A stretch of DNA of 13,929 bases from Anaerolineales bacterium UBA6663 (GTDB taxonomy: Bacteria > Chloroflexota > Anaerolineae > Anaerolineales > UBA6663): positions 1-13,929 of the forward strand of contig DKKP01000176.1 in the NCBI GenBank assembly GCA_002455335.1, given 5' to 3'. The position numbers and the translations under genes were made by a program. The notes beneath the pieces were generated by a model that worked only from the letters and a program-made list of their open reading frames with translations, had not been told where the DNA came from and made no database searches. This document shows, in pieces, positions 1 to 6,859 of the stretch (its first letter is position 1; the number at the start of each line of letters is the position of its first letter).

Positions 1-17
1 GGGGCGAAGCCCGCCCC
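1..17 (-). terminator. Possible hairpin downstream of znuA, at window edge
   Basis: GGGGCG at 1-6 pairs perfectly with CGCCCC at 12-17 around a 5-nt loop, about 30 bp beyond the znuA stop on the minus strand. A following T-run, if any, lies outside the window, so this may be a terminator or just an intergenic hairpin before the next zinc-transport gene. Confidence 0.25.
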
Positions 18-48
18 GGCCACCCGCGTCTTTCTCCGAAAAGGGGCG

Positions 49-1020
49 TTACTTCAACGCCGTGACGAGGGTGTCGATATTGGCGCGCATCATCGCCACG
101 TAAGTGTCAGCCTTGCCCCCCGGCGCGCTGAGGGCATCGGTGTAGAGTGCGCCGCCGACCGCCACGCCGGTTTCGCGCGATAGCGTGTCGGCCAGGGCTG
201 TGTTGACCATATTCTCGGTGAAGATCCCGGCGACGTTTTCGTTACGGATCTGGTCGGCGAGCGCGGCCAACTCCTGGGCCGATGGCTCGGCCGCCTCGGT
301 CGATGCCGTGCCGAGCACATCGGCGACCAGTGTGAACCCATAGGCGGCGCCGAAGTAACCGAGCGCGTTGTGGTTCGTCACGATTCGCCTTCGTTCTTCC
401 GGCAGGGAGCCGGCCTGGGCACGAATGTACGAGTCGAGTTCTTCAAGTGTAGCGAGATAGGCCGCTGCATTGGACTGGTAGACGGCGGCATTGGCCGGGT
501 CTGCGGCGCTCAAACCGGCTTCGATGTTGCGCACCATCTGCATGGCGTTGGCCACATCTTGCCAGATATGCGGGTCGAACTCACCGTGTTCATGTCCATC
601 TTCGCCCTCGTGCTCCTCGCCCTCGTGCTCTTCGCCTTCGTGCTCTTCGGCGTGCTCGGCGGTGCGAGCCGAGATCCCTTCGGCCGCGATGATGTGGGTG
701 GCCTGGGAGCCGGAAGCGGTGACGAGCTCGTCGAGCCAACTCTCCAATTCGAGACCGTTCTCGACAAGCACCTGCGCCTCGGCCAGCGCGGCGCTATCGG
801 CCGGTGAAGGTTCGTACGTGTGGGTATCGCTATCCGGTCCGACGAGCACGGTCAACTCGATGGCGTCGCCGCCGACGTTGCTCACCAGGTCGCCGAGGAC
901 GCTGAAGGTAGCGACCACCCGAAGGCGACCCGAATCGGCCGGCGCGGATGGCGTCGCCGGCGCACAGGCGGAGAGGAGCAGGGCGCTGATGCCGAGAATC
1001 GAAAGCCAACGTGAGATCAT
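49..1020 (-). CDS. znuA: ZnuA-like zinc ABC transporter substrate-binding lipoprotein
   Basis: This is the extracytoplasmic zinc-capture subunit (cluster A-I binding protein) that would deliver Zn2+ to a ZnuB/ZnuC permease, 323 aa. Residues 1-19 form a lipoprotein signal peptide with lipobox LSAC (Cys19). Expected metal ligands are His67 (DTHTYEP), His151 (DPHIW), His217 (TNHNALGYF), and the acidic residues Glu269 (FTEN) and Asp295 (YTDAL). A His/Glu-rich loop at about 123-146 carries EHEGE repeats, typical of zinc rather than manganese members. I chose the ATG at 1020 because the signal peptide starts there and GGGAG lies upstream; an in-frame start at 1071 would add 17 residues ahead of the signal. 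It lies 73 bp behind a Fur-family gene and probably shares its zinc-repressed promoter. A manganese-binding homologue is the main alternative, but the loop and the context favour zinc. Confidence 0.9.
   Translation of the reverse strand: MISRWLSILGISALLLSACAPATPSAPADSGRLRVVATFSVLGDLVSNVGGDAIELTVLVGPDSDTHTYEPSPADSAALAEAQVLVENGLELESWLDELVTASGSQATHIIAAEGISARTAEHAEEHEGEEHEGEEHEGEDGHEHGEFDPHIWQDVANAMQMVRNIEAGLSAADPANAAVYQSNAAAYLATLEELDSYIRAQAGSLPEERRRIVTNHNALGYFGAAYGFTLVADVLGTASTEAAEPSAQELAALADQIRNENVAGIFTENMVNTALADTLSRETGVAVGGALYTDALSAPGGKADTYVAMMRANIDTLVTALK
601..645 (-). repeat. 15-bp tandem repeat encoding the EHEGE His-rich loop
   Basis: Three consecutive 15-bp units close to TTCGCCCTCGTGCTC (601-615, 616-630, 631-645), plus a partial fourth, lie inside znuA. 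Each encodes Glu-His-Glu-Gly-Glu on the minus strand. They are in-frame, so copy number can change without breaking the gene, altering only the zinc-binding loop length. Confidence 0.8.
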
Positions 1021-1093
1021 AACTGGGTTCTCCCGGAGAAAAGGGTCGGTTGTGTGGCGCGGAGGATCCACGCCGTCGGGGCCGGCGCCGAGG

Positions 1094-1516
1094 TCAGGTC
1101 TGACAGGCGGGGCAGAGGCCGAAAAGCTGAAGCCAATGTTCGCGGATGATGAAGCCAGTGCGCTCCTGCAGGCTTCGGATCAGGTCCTCGAGGTCATCGC
1201 CGACGAACCTGAGCGCCCGACCGCAGCGCTCGCAGAGCAGCACATGCTCATGACCTTGCGCCGCGCGCAGGAAGGCATGACAACCGTCGTGCTGATGGAT
1301 CCGCTCGATCAGGCGGAGCGCCTCAAGACGCTCGATCGTGCGATAGACGGTGACCAGGCCGATCGCAGGGTGTCGTCGGCGCGCCAGTTCGTAGACTTCG
1401 GCCGGGTTGAGGGCGCGATCGGTCTCGGCCAGGATCTCGACGACGGCGCGCCGCGGCGCCGTTACGCGCCCACCCTCGACTTGCAACTGCGCCAGCCATG
1501 ATTCGCTCAAGGACAT
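1094..1516 (-). CDS. zur: Fur-family zinc uptake regulator (Zur)
   Basis: This is a dimeric metal-sensing repressor of the Fur superfamily, 140 aa, the normal length. The N-terminal winged helix contains the recognition-helix region around residues 53-64 ([12 protein letters not shown]). The dimerisation domain has His74, His76 and His80, the GHEHV segment (His89, His91), His127, and two CxxC pairs (Cys95/Cys98 and Cys135/Cys138) that hold structural zinc. The Zur rather than Fur assignment rests on its operon with a His-rich znuA and on the promoter sites, not on a residue unique to Zur. The ATG at 1516 is preceded by AGGGG seven bases upstream; an in-frame TTG at 1534 is possible but has no ribosome site. 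The promoter carries two Zur-box-like repeats, so autoregulation is likely. Confidence 0.85.
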   Translation of the reverse strand: MSLSESWLAQLQVEGGRVTAPRRAVVEILAETDRALNPAEVYELARRRHPAIGLVTVYRTIERLEALRLIERIHQHDGCHAFLRAAQGHEHVLLCERCGRALRFVGDDLEDLIRSLQERTGFIIREHWLQLFGLCPACQT

Positions 1517-1547
1517 GCCTTCACCCCTGCACAAAGGACGACGTTAG

Positions 1548-1562
1548 TGAAAACGGATTTCA
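1548..1562. promoter_or_regulatory. zur: Zur-box-like operator 1
   Basis: TGAAAACGGATTTCA is a 7-1-7 inverted repeat with six of seven matched positions. It closely resembles the actinobacterial Zur box (TGAAAATnATTTTCA type). It sits just downstream of the zur -10 hexamer, over the expected transcription start, where a bound repressor would block initiation. Confidence 0.65.
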
Positions 1563-1564
1563 TC

Positions 1565-1593
1565 AGCATACAACTAAAGAAAACCGTTGTCAA
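1565..1593 (-). promoter_or_regulatory. Sigma-70-type promoter of zur-znuA
   Basis: Read on the minus strand, a perfect -35 TTGACA (1593-1588) is followed after exactly 17 bp by -10 TATGCT (1570-1565). Transcription would start near 1558, about 40 nt upstream of the zur ATG. Both flanking 15-bp inverted repeats overlap promoter elements. Confidence 0.7.
1578..1592. promoter_or_regulatory. zur: Zur-box-like operator 2
   Basis: On the minus strand TGACAACGGTTTTCT is a weaker 7-1-7 inverted repeat (five of seven matched) that shares the TGAnAnCnGTTTTC core with operator 1. Its centre is 30 bp from operator 1, about three helical turns, so two dimers would sit on the same DNA face. It overlaps the -35 box. 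Confidence 0.5.
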
Positions 1594-1613
1594 TAGCTAC
1601 CGATGCTTCTTCT

Positions 1614-1644
1614 GCGACCGTGTCCAACCCCTTGACACGGTCGC
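1614..1644. promoter_or_regulatory. Perfect 11-bp inverted repeat between divergent genes
   Basis: GCGACCGTGTC (1614-1624) and its exact reverse complement (1634-1644) are separated by nine bases. No T-run follows on either strand, and the flanking genes diverge, so a terminator is unlikely. It may be an operator for a dimeric regulator or a 5' leader hairpin of the kinase transcript. No recognised binding consensus was seen. Confidence 0.5.
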
Positions 1645-1773
1645 GGGGCTTGGGCCGGCTACGGCAGTGTCGTAAAGCCGGCGGGAAAACCCGACGCATC
1701 GCATGCGAGCACAGTGATTTACAGCCCCGGTTTATGGCCCCAAGCACGGCGCAAACTTACGATAGGGCAGGTT

Positions 1774-2928
1774 ATGGGCGTTCGAGAAACACGATTAATC
1801 TGCCCGTTGTGCGGGCATCCGTTACCCGACGACACAGTCGTGTGTCCGGGCTGTGGCGCGAACCTTGCATTGGCCGTGGCTGTGTCTCAGCAACGTTCCT
1901 TGCGGCGCGGCATGACGGCGCTTTTGTCGACAAGTCCGACGCACGTCGAGCAACTTGTGCCGCGTCTGGGCGACTACCTGATCGCGAACGGTTACGTCAC
2001 CCAGGCCGATCTGCAGGCTGCGCTGGAACGCAAGGGCGAGCACCCTGAAGCGTTGCTTGGCCAGATCCTTGTCGAAATGGGCGTGATCCGCCGCGACACG
2101 CTGGATCAGGTGATCGCGCATCAGATCCTCGAGCTGCAGGTCGCGTTGCTCGAATCCAACCGCACGCTCGAAGCACGCGTTCAGGACCGGACGGCCGAGC
2201 TCGAGACCGCGCTTGTCAAACTCGCCGATATCAACAAGCTCAAGTCGAACATCATCGCCAACATCTCGCACGAGCTGCGTACACCGTTGACCCATGTCAA
2301 GGGCTACAGCGCATTGCTGGCCGATGGCGACCTCGGCAAGTTAAACGGCGAGCAACACGAGGCGATGGGCGCAATCCTCAAGGCAGTCGGCCGGCTCGAG
2401 AGCCTGATCAACGATCTGATCACCTATGCGAGCGCCTCGCGCGGCGAGATCGCGATCAATCCCGATCCTGTGCCGACGCGGGGCCTGATCGACCAGGTGC
2501 ATGAGCGGTTCGACGCCCTTGCGCGCGCGAAAGGCGTGGAGTTGATCACCGCATTGGAGCCCGGCGCCGAGGTCGTGCAGGCCGACTCCGAAAAGTTGAT
2601 CTGGGTGTTGCTGCAGCTGGTCGATAACGCAGTCAAGTTCACGCCAGGCGGCGGCCGGGTCGGGGTGCGCGTCGAGTTGATCGATCAACGCGTGCGCTTT
2701 CGCGTCGCCGATACCGGCATCGGGATCGCGGCTGACCAGATCCCCTTGATCTTCGAAGAGTTCAGACAACTCGATGGCTCCTCGACGCGACGTTACGGCG
2801 GCACCGGATTGGGGCTTGCGCTGGCGCACCGGATCATCGAGGCCCATGGGGCGCACTTCCATGTGGAGAGCGAAATCGGCCGGGGCAGCGTCTTTGAGTT
2901 CACGCTCCGGCGGCCGGCCGAGCGCTGA
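1774..2928 (+). CDS. Soluble sensor histidine kinase with N-terminal zinc ribbon
   Basis: This 384-aa two-component histidine kinase has no membrane segment and so is cytosolic. Residues 8-28 form a zinc ribbon (Cys10/Cys13 and Cys24/Cys27). Two tandem helical repeats at about 65-87 and 95-118 (pattern LGxxLxxxGxxxxxxLxxxL) resemble the N-terminal domain of GspE/PilB-type secretion ATPases. A coiled coil (about 120-160) leads to the HisKA H-box with His166 (SHELRTPLTH). The catalytic domain has the N-box Asn285 (LVDNAVKFTP), G1 (DTGIGIA, Asp313) and G2 (GGTGLGLALA), so it should be active. The ATG at 1774 has AGGGCAGG upstream; a GTG 60 bases earlier is less likely. A CpaE-like gene follows 18 bp downstream, almost certainly in the same operon. 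The signal sensed is unknown. Confidence 0.85.
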   Translation: MGVRETRLICPLCGHPLPDDTVVCPGCGANLALAVAVSQQRSLRRGMTALLSTSPTHVEQLVPRLGDYLIANGYVTQADLQAALERKGEHPEALLGQILVEMGVIRRDTLDQVIAHQILELQVALLESNRTLEARVQDRTAELETALVKLADINKLKSNIIANISHELRTPLTHVKGYSALLADGDLGKLNGEQHEAMGAILKAVGRLESLINDLITYASASRGEIAINPDPVPTRGLIDQVHERFDALARAKGVELITALEPGAEVVQADSEKLIWVLLQLVDNAVKFTPGGGRVGVRVELIDQRVRFRVADTGIGIAADQIPLIFEEFRQLDGSSTRRYGGTGLGLALAHRIIEAHGAHFHVESEIGRGSVFEFTLRRPAER

Positions 2929-2946
2929 GTGGGGTGAAGGAGCAGC

Positions 2947-4170
2947 ATGCGCAGGATCCTGATCATCGAGAGCGATGCCACCTTCGCCGGCTATCTGGCG
3001 CGTGCGTTGACGTCGGCCGGGTTCCACGCGTCTGTGGCGTCGACGGGCCGTGAGGGTCTGGCCGAGGCCACGCAGGCGCCGCCGGACCTTGTGGTGCTGA
3101 CCCCCGAGCTGAGCGACGTCAACGGTTTGAACGTGGCGCGGCGGCTGCGCGTCGATGCCCGGACACGGGGCGTGAGGGTCTTCATGGTGTCGGCGCGAAC
3201 GCAACCGCACGACATCCTCAACGGCGCCCTGGCCGGCGCCGATGCCTACTTCTCGCGCTACCCCGGCGTCGAAACCGAGATCGTGGCGCGGGTCGTGGCT
3301 GAGCTGAGCCCGCGTGCCGGCCCGGCGGTCGAAGCAGGGCGCATTGTCGCCGTCGTCGGCGCTGCCGGTGGGGTGGGGACGAGCACACTGGCACTCAACC
3401 TGGCCCACGTACTCGGTGGCCAGATGCGCGTGTTGGTCGCCGACCTGGCCGCACCGATGGGGACTCTGGCCGACCGCATCGGCGCCGAGCCGGGCGCGGC
3501 AGGCTGGCCCGACAGCCTGAGTGGGGCGCGCTCGTCCGTGGTCACCCGACCTGAGTGGGCCTGCGACGTGTTGACCGGTCTGCGCGACCCTTATACGGTC
3601 GCAGGTGCGCGGATGGAGCGGATCGCCGATGCCGTGCTGGGCCTGCAGCCCGAATACGACTTGATCGTTTCCGACCTTGGGCGCGGGCTAGACGGGCCGG
3701 GTCCGCATCTGTTGCCGCGGGCCGCCGTCGTGGTCGCTGTGCTGAGCGCCGATGCGACTCAGGTCGGGCCGGCGCGGCGCGTGCTTGATCACTGGCAGGC
3801 ACGCGGCGTTTCGGCCGAGCGGATGTTGCTCGTGGTCAACCGGGCCCACGGCGCCGACGGCCTGACGCTGCCGCAGCTCGAGCGAGCCTTGGGTTTGATG
3901 GCCTGGGCAGAGGTGCCCTATGGCCGAATGCTGGCGGCCCAAATGACGCATGAGCCGCTTGAGCGCAGCTATCCGCGCGACCCTGCGGCGGCCGTGATTC
4001 GCGACCTGGCCGCCGGACTGGCCCAGCACCTCGGGCTCATGGAGACGACTCAATCGGTTTCCGTGGACCGCGCGGTGGATCGCCGCCGGCAGACGCCCGA
4101 CCGTGGCGGTCAACAACGGGTGGTCTCGTTGCCGGGCCCTTCAGGTCGCCGGCTGACGGCTCACAGCTGA
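2947..4170 (+). CDS. CpaE/TadZ-like protein: pseudo-receiver plus MinD-type ATPase domain
   Basis: At 407 aa it has the layout of CpaE/TadZ, which localise Tad pilus machines: receiver-like domain (1-120), then a ParA/MinD-type domain (about 131-355), then a polar, probably disordered tail. The receiver keeps the acidic pocket (Glu8, Asp10), but the phospho-acceptor Asp is Thr52 (VVLTPEL) and the conserved Lys is Arg104. The P-loop reads GAAGGVGTST (138-147): Ala140 replaces the deviant Walker A lysine that many CpaE proteins keep, and Thr145 replaces the second lysine. A Walker B-like LIVSDLG is present. AAGGAG precedes the ATG. It is probably co-transcribed with the kinase upstream, but it cannot accept phosphate in the usual way. 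No other tad gene is in the window, so a pilus role is not shown. Confidence 0.75.
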   Translation: MRRILIIESDATFAGYLARALTSAGFHASVASTGREGLAEATQAPPDLVVLTPELSDVNGLNVARRLRVDARTRGVRVFMVSARTQPHDILNGALAGADAYFSRYPGVETEIVARVVAELSPRAGPAVEAGRIVAVVGAAGGVGTSTLALNLAHVLGGQMRVLVADLAAPMGTLADRIGAEPGAAGWPDSLSGARSSVVTRPEWACDVLTGLRDPYTVAGARMERIADAVLGLQPEYDLIVSDLGRGLDGPGPHLLPRAAVVVAVLSADATQVGPARRVLDHWQARGVSAERMLLVVNRAHGADGLTLPQLERALGLMAWAEVPYGRMLAAQMTHEPLERSYPRDPAAAVIRDLAAGLAQHLGLMETTQSVSVDRAVDRRRQTPDRGGQQRVVSLPGPSGRRLTAHS

Positions 4171-4190
4171 AACCTGCTGGCTGACCGCGG

Positions 4191-4212
4191 CGCCTGTCGG
4201 CAGGCGTTGTTG
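4191..4212 (+). terminator. Candidate rho-independent terminator after the CpaE-like gene
   Basis: CGCCTG (4191-4196), tetraloop TCGG, then CAGGCG (4201-4206), followed by TTGTTG. The stem is short but perfect and lies 20 bp after the stop codon. The T-run is interrupted, so termination may be partial. Confidence 0.5.
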
Positions 4213-4287
4213 CCGAGCCCAGTCGGTGGTTGGCATAGACCATGCAGCCCGGTTTGCGGTCTGCGAGTCGCTTCGCGCGAGCGGCCC

Positions 4288-4293
4288 TATAAT
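4288..4293 (+). promoter_or_regulatory. Consensus -10 box upstream of the XRE-type gene
   Basis: A perfect TATAAT stands 32 bases before the ATG at 4326, with GGAGG in between as ribosome site. No convincing TTGACA lies 16-18 bp upstream, so the promoter may depend on an activator. Confidence 0.5.
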
Positions 4294-4325
4294 CACGAGA
4301 TCGTGCTCGCCGAAGCGGAGGATGC

Positions 4326-5012
4326 ATGAGCGCTCAAGATCCTGAACTGTCACTCGAGGTCCGGGCCCGGTTGTTGGGGGCACTGCTCCGCGACGCGCGC
4401 GAACACGCGGATCGGTCTCCGGCAGCCTGCGCGCGCGTGCTAGGGCTTGACGAGGCCGAGTACGTCGCATTCGAGACAGGCGACGACAGCCCGGCGTTGC
4501 CGCAGATCGAGCTCCTCGCTTATTACTTTGATGTCCCGGTGACGCATTTCCTGGGTGATGCCCTGATCGTCGACCAGCCCGGCCTGCGGGCGCGGGTGCC
4601 CGACCCGGCCGTCACCGAATTGCGCGATCGGATCGTCGCGGTGCGGTTGATGCAGGCGCGTGTCGCCGCCCAGGTGAGCCAGGCTGAACTCGCGGCGACG
4701 ATCGGCGTGCCCGCCGATCTACTGGCGGCCTTCGAGGCCGGCGAAGCGTCGATTCCTGTGCCTGCGCTCGAGCCCTGGTGTCGGGCCGTTGGCCTCCGGA
4801 TCGAGGACCTGGCCGAGCCGGTCGGCGTCATCGGCGCCTGGCAGGCGCGAGTTCGACAACTCGATCGACTTCAGTCGATCCCGGCGGAGTTACGTGAGTT
4901 CGTGACCCAGCCCGTCAACGCGCCGTATTTGCGCCTGGCGGAGAAACTCAGTCATCTTTCCACGGCAGAGCTGCGCGAGATTGCGGCGACCCTGTTGGAT
5001 ATCACCTACTGA
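4326..5012 (+). CDS. Double helix-turn-helix XRE-family DNA-binding protein
   Basis: This 228-aa cytosolic protein contains two Cro/C1-type helix-turn-helix units in tandem. The first is at about 17-76 (LLGALLRDAREHAD through FDVPVTHFL), the second at about 100-162 (RIVAVRLMQARVAA through VGLRIEDL). The C-terminal 50 residues are helical and of unknown role, ending in LLDITY. Two HTH units on one chain could bind DNA as a pseudo-dimer. The start is supported by GGAGG ten bases upstream and a TATAAT further up. A TPR gene follows after 91 bp. The target genes are unknown; autoregulation is plausible but no clear operator was found. Confidence 0.75.
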   Translation: MSAQDPELSLEVRARLLGALLRDAREHADRSPAACARVLGLDEAEYVAFETGDDSPALPQIELLAYYFDVPVTHFLGDALIVDQPGLRARVPDPAVTELRDRIVAVRLMQARVAAQVSQAELAATIGVPADLLAAFEAGEASIPVPALEPWCRAVGLRIEDLAEPVGVIGAWQARVRQLDRLQSIPAELREFVTQPVNAPYLRLAEKLSHLSTAELREIAATLLDITY

Positions 5013-5103
5013 AACGTTCGAGCCTGTCAACGGCGACAGAAGACGGCCCGATCTACCTGTGCGATCGGCGGCCTGGCGCAGCTGCAGGGAAAGGCAAGGA
5101 CCG

Positions 5104-5637
5104 ATGGACGCTGAACAGCTCAAGAAGACCGGGATGGCGCACTTCAATGCGGATCGCTTCGCCGAGGCCGCTGGGGCGTTCGATCAGGCAGCGCTGGCCT
5201 ATGACCTGGCGGGCAGGGCCGCAGACGCCGCCGAGATGCGCAACAATCTGTGCGTCGTGAAGATGTCGCAAGACGACTGGCCCGGGGCGTTAGCGGCCGT
5301 GGAAGGCACCGAAGCGATCTTTGCGGCGGCCGGCGATGTCCGACGTGAGGCGCAGGCGATCGCCAACCGGGCGGCGTGTTACGAGGGTCTGGGGCAGGTC
5401 GATCAAGCGCTTCAGACCTATCAGCAGGCCATCGATCGACTGGCCGAGGTCGGCGAGTCTGAGACGCGCGCGGCCTGCTTCAAGCGGATGAGTGGGCTGC
5501 AGGTCAAGTCGGGTCACCAGCTGCAGGCGCTGGCCTCGATGCGGTCGGGCCTCGACCTGACCGATAAGCCCTCGCTACGGGAGAAGATGTTGAAGGGAAT
5601 GCTGGATAAGGCCGTCAAGGGCCTGGGCATGCAGTAG
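5104..5637 (+). CDS. Small tetratricopeptide-repeat protein
   Basis: This 177-aa protein consists almost entirely of TPR-like helical hairpins with no signal peptide or membrane segment. Repeat units are seen at about residues 4-37 (AHFNADRFAEAAGAFDQA), 44-75, 82-115 (NRAACYEGLGQVDQALQTY) and 120-150. Such proteins act as protein-protein scaffolds, and no enzymatic motif is present. The ATG at 5104 is preceded by AAGGA; the open frame extends upstream to 4981, but only non-TPR sequence would be added. It sits between the XRE-type gene and the CapA-like gene, in the same direction; whether it is co-transcribed is uncertain. Partner unknown. Confidence 0.7.
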   Translation: MDAEQLKKTGMAHFNADRFAEAAGAFDQAALAYDLAGRAADAAEMRNNLCVVKMSQDDWPGALAAVEGTEAIFAAAGDVRREAQAIANRAACYEGLGQVDQALQTYQQAIDRLAEVGESETRAACFKRMSGLQVKSGHQLQALASMRSGLDLTDKPSLREKMLKGMLDKAVKGLGMQ

Positions 5638-5648
5638 CCCAAAGCATC

Positions 5649-5657
5649 TGGTATGCT
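5649..5657 (+). promoter_or_regulatory. Extended -10 promoter of the CapA-like gene
   Basis: TGGTATGCT matches the extended -10 pattern (TGn followed by TATGCT). It ends eight bases before the ATG at 5666, so transcription would begin at or within a few bases of the start codon. No Shine-Dalgarno sequence is seen, which suggests a leaderless mRNA. Confidence 0.5.
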
Positions 5658-5665
5658 GGCGCCCC

Positions 5666-6832
5666 ATGCGACGAGTTTTCGCGGCGGCTCTGGCATTAGT
5701 GCTCATCACGACAGCCTGCGGGCCGGCCGGTCCGCAGGCTGTCGCGCCCACGGCCCAACCCACAGTTGAACCGACCGTGATCCCGGTCGCTCGTGTGGAG
5801 CCGACAGGAACGCCGTCCGCCGTTCCTGTGCCGAGGCCCTCGGCGACTGCCGTGATCGACCCCAGCCCGACCGCCGAACCCACAGTGACATTGCTGTTCA
5901 CGGGCGACATCCAGCTTGGCCGTTGCGTTTACACATTGGCGCAGGCCACGGGCGACCTCACCTCACCGTTTGCCGCGCTCGCTGACCTGCTGAGCGCGGC
6001 CGATGTCACGGTCGGCAGTTTGGATGGCACGATCTCCGACTTCAACCCGCCCGGGCGGTGCGCCGAGGATCATCGAAACCTACTCGGGCCGACCAGCATG
6101 CTCCCCGGGCTCACCCGCGCGGGCTTCGACGTGATCACGACGGCCACTAACCACGCCCGCGACTGCGGCCTTGTGCGCGGCTGCGCCTACGAGTCTTTGC
6201 TCGAGACGCGCACCAATCTTCTGGGCGCCGGGATCCAGCCGGTCGGCACCGGCGTCGATCTAGCGGGTGCTCTGGCCCCCGTGGTCTTGAACGTCAAGGG
6301 CCTGCGGATCGCGTTCCTGGGCCTTTCGGGCATCGACGCGAGCCTGTGGGCCGGGCCCGATACGCCGGGCACCGCGCCCCTGGATCAGAAGGCGTATACA
6401 TCGGCCGTGCAGGCGGCGGCGGCCGAAGCGGACGTGGTCGTGGCGCTGCCGCATTGGGGCCAGGAGTACAAGAACGAGCTGAGCTGGCTGCAGATCACGC
6501 ATGCCGAAGCGCTGGCGGCGGCGGGCGCCGATCTGATCGTGGGAAACCATCCGCATCGCGCGCAGGCGGTCGAGACCTTGCCGTCGGGCGCCGTGGTCGC
6601 TTATGCGTTAGGGAACTTCGTCTTCGACCAGCAGTGGTCCGACGGCTCGCAATTCACAGTGCAGGGGATCGTGCTCAAAGTCGTTTTGCGAGGGCCCGAG
6701 ATCGTCGAGGTCACGCCGATCCCGATCCATATCTACGACAACTTTCAACCGAGGTTGGCGTCTCCCGAGTCGGCGGCCATGATCGTGGCCGAGATGGCCG
6801 AGTCGCTCCGCTCACGTCCGGCGCAGCCCTGA
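5666..6832 (+). CDS. CapA/PgsA-family metallophosphatase-like lipoprotein
   Basis: This 388-aa protein is probably a lipoprotein: a hydrophobic signal ends LITTAC (Cys18), an imperfect lipobox with Thr at -3. It is followed by a Thr/Pro/Val-rich linker to about residue 73. The remainder is the PGA_cap domain, a metallophosphatase-fold family that includes poly-gamma-glutamate synthesis proteins PgsA/CapA. Motifs seen are FTGD (Asp81), TNHARDCG (Asn162, His163), PHWGQEY (His263), GNHPH (His295, His297) and YALGNFVFD. The usual NLE motif is SLD here (Asp120). It would act outside the cytoplasm on an unknown phosphoester or in polymer export; no pgsB/capB genes are near. The gene starts nine bases after an extended -10 element. 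It meets the minus-strand SirB1-like gene tail to tail across a 15-bp gap. Confidence 0.85.
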   Translation: MRRVFAAALALVLITTACGPAGPQAVAPTAQPTVEPTVIPVARVEPTGTPSAVPVPRPSATAVIDPSPTAEPTVTLLFTGDIQLGRCVYTLAQATGDLTSPFAALADLLSAADVTVGSLDGTISDFNPPGRCAEDHRNLLGPTSMLPGLTRAGFDVITTATNHARDCGLVRGCAYESLLETRTNLLGAGIQPVGTGVDLAGALAPVVLNVKGLRIAFLGLSGIDASLWAGPDTPGTAPLDQKAYTSAVQAAAAEADVVVALPHWGQEYKNELSWLQITHAEALAAAGADLIVGNHPHRAQAVETLPSGAVVAYALGNFVFDQQWSDGSQFTVQGIVLKVVLRGPEIVEVTPIPIHIYDNFQPRLASPESAAMIVAEMAESLRSRPAQP

Positions 6833-6843
6833 CCGCCGCCCGA

Positions 6844-6859
6844 CGCCTCAGTTGAGGCG
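6844..6859. terminator. Small hairpin between convergent genes
   Basis: CGCCTCA and TGAGGCG form a seven-pair palindrome around two bases, overlapping the stop codon of the SirB1-like gene and lying 11 bp after the CapA-like stop. No T-run follows on either strand. It may help separate converging transcripts, but evidence is weak. Confidence 0.25.

Noticed and set aside
1774..2928. Linking the zinc-ribbon kinase to the adjacent zinc-uptake operon as a zinc sensor
   Set aside because: Zinc ribbons are usually structural, the operons are divergent and the Zur sites lie next to zur only; proximity alone is not enough.
2341..3408. A 355-codon open frame antisense to the kinase and CpaE-like genes
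   Set aside because: It crosses two well-supported genes and has the His/Arg/Gly-rich composition typical of antisense frames.
2947..4170. Calling a complete Tad pilus system
   Set aside because: Only the CpaE/TadZ-like protein is present; no CpaF ATPase, TadB/C, secretin or pilin gene occurs in the window.
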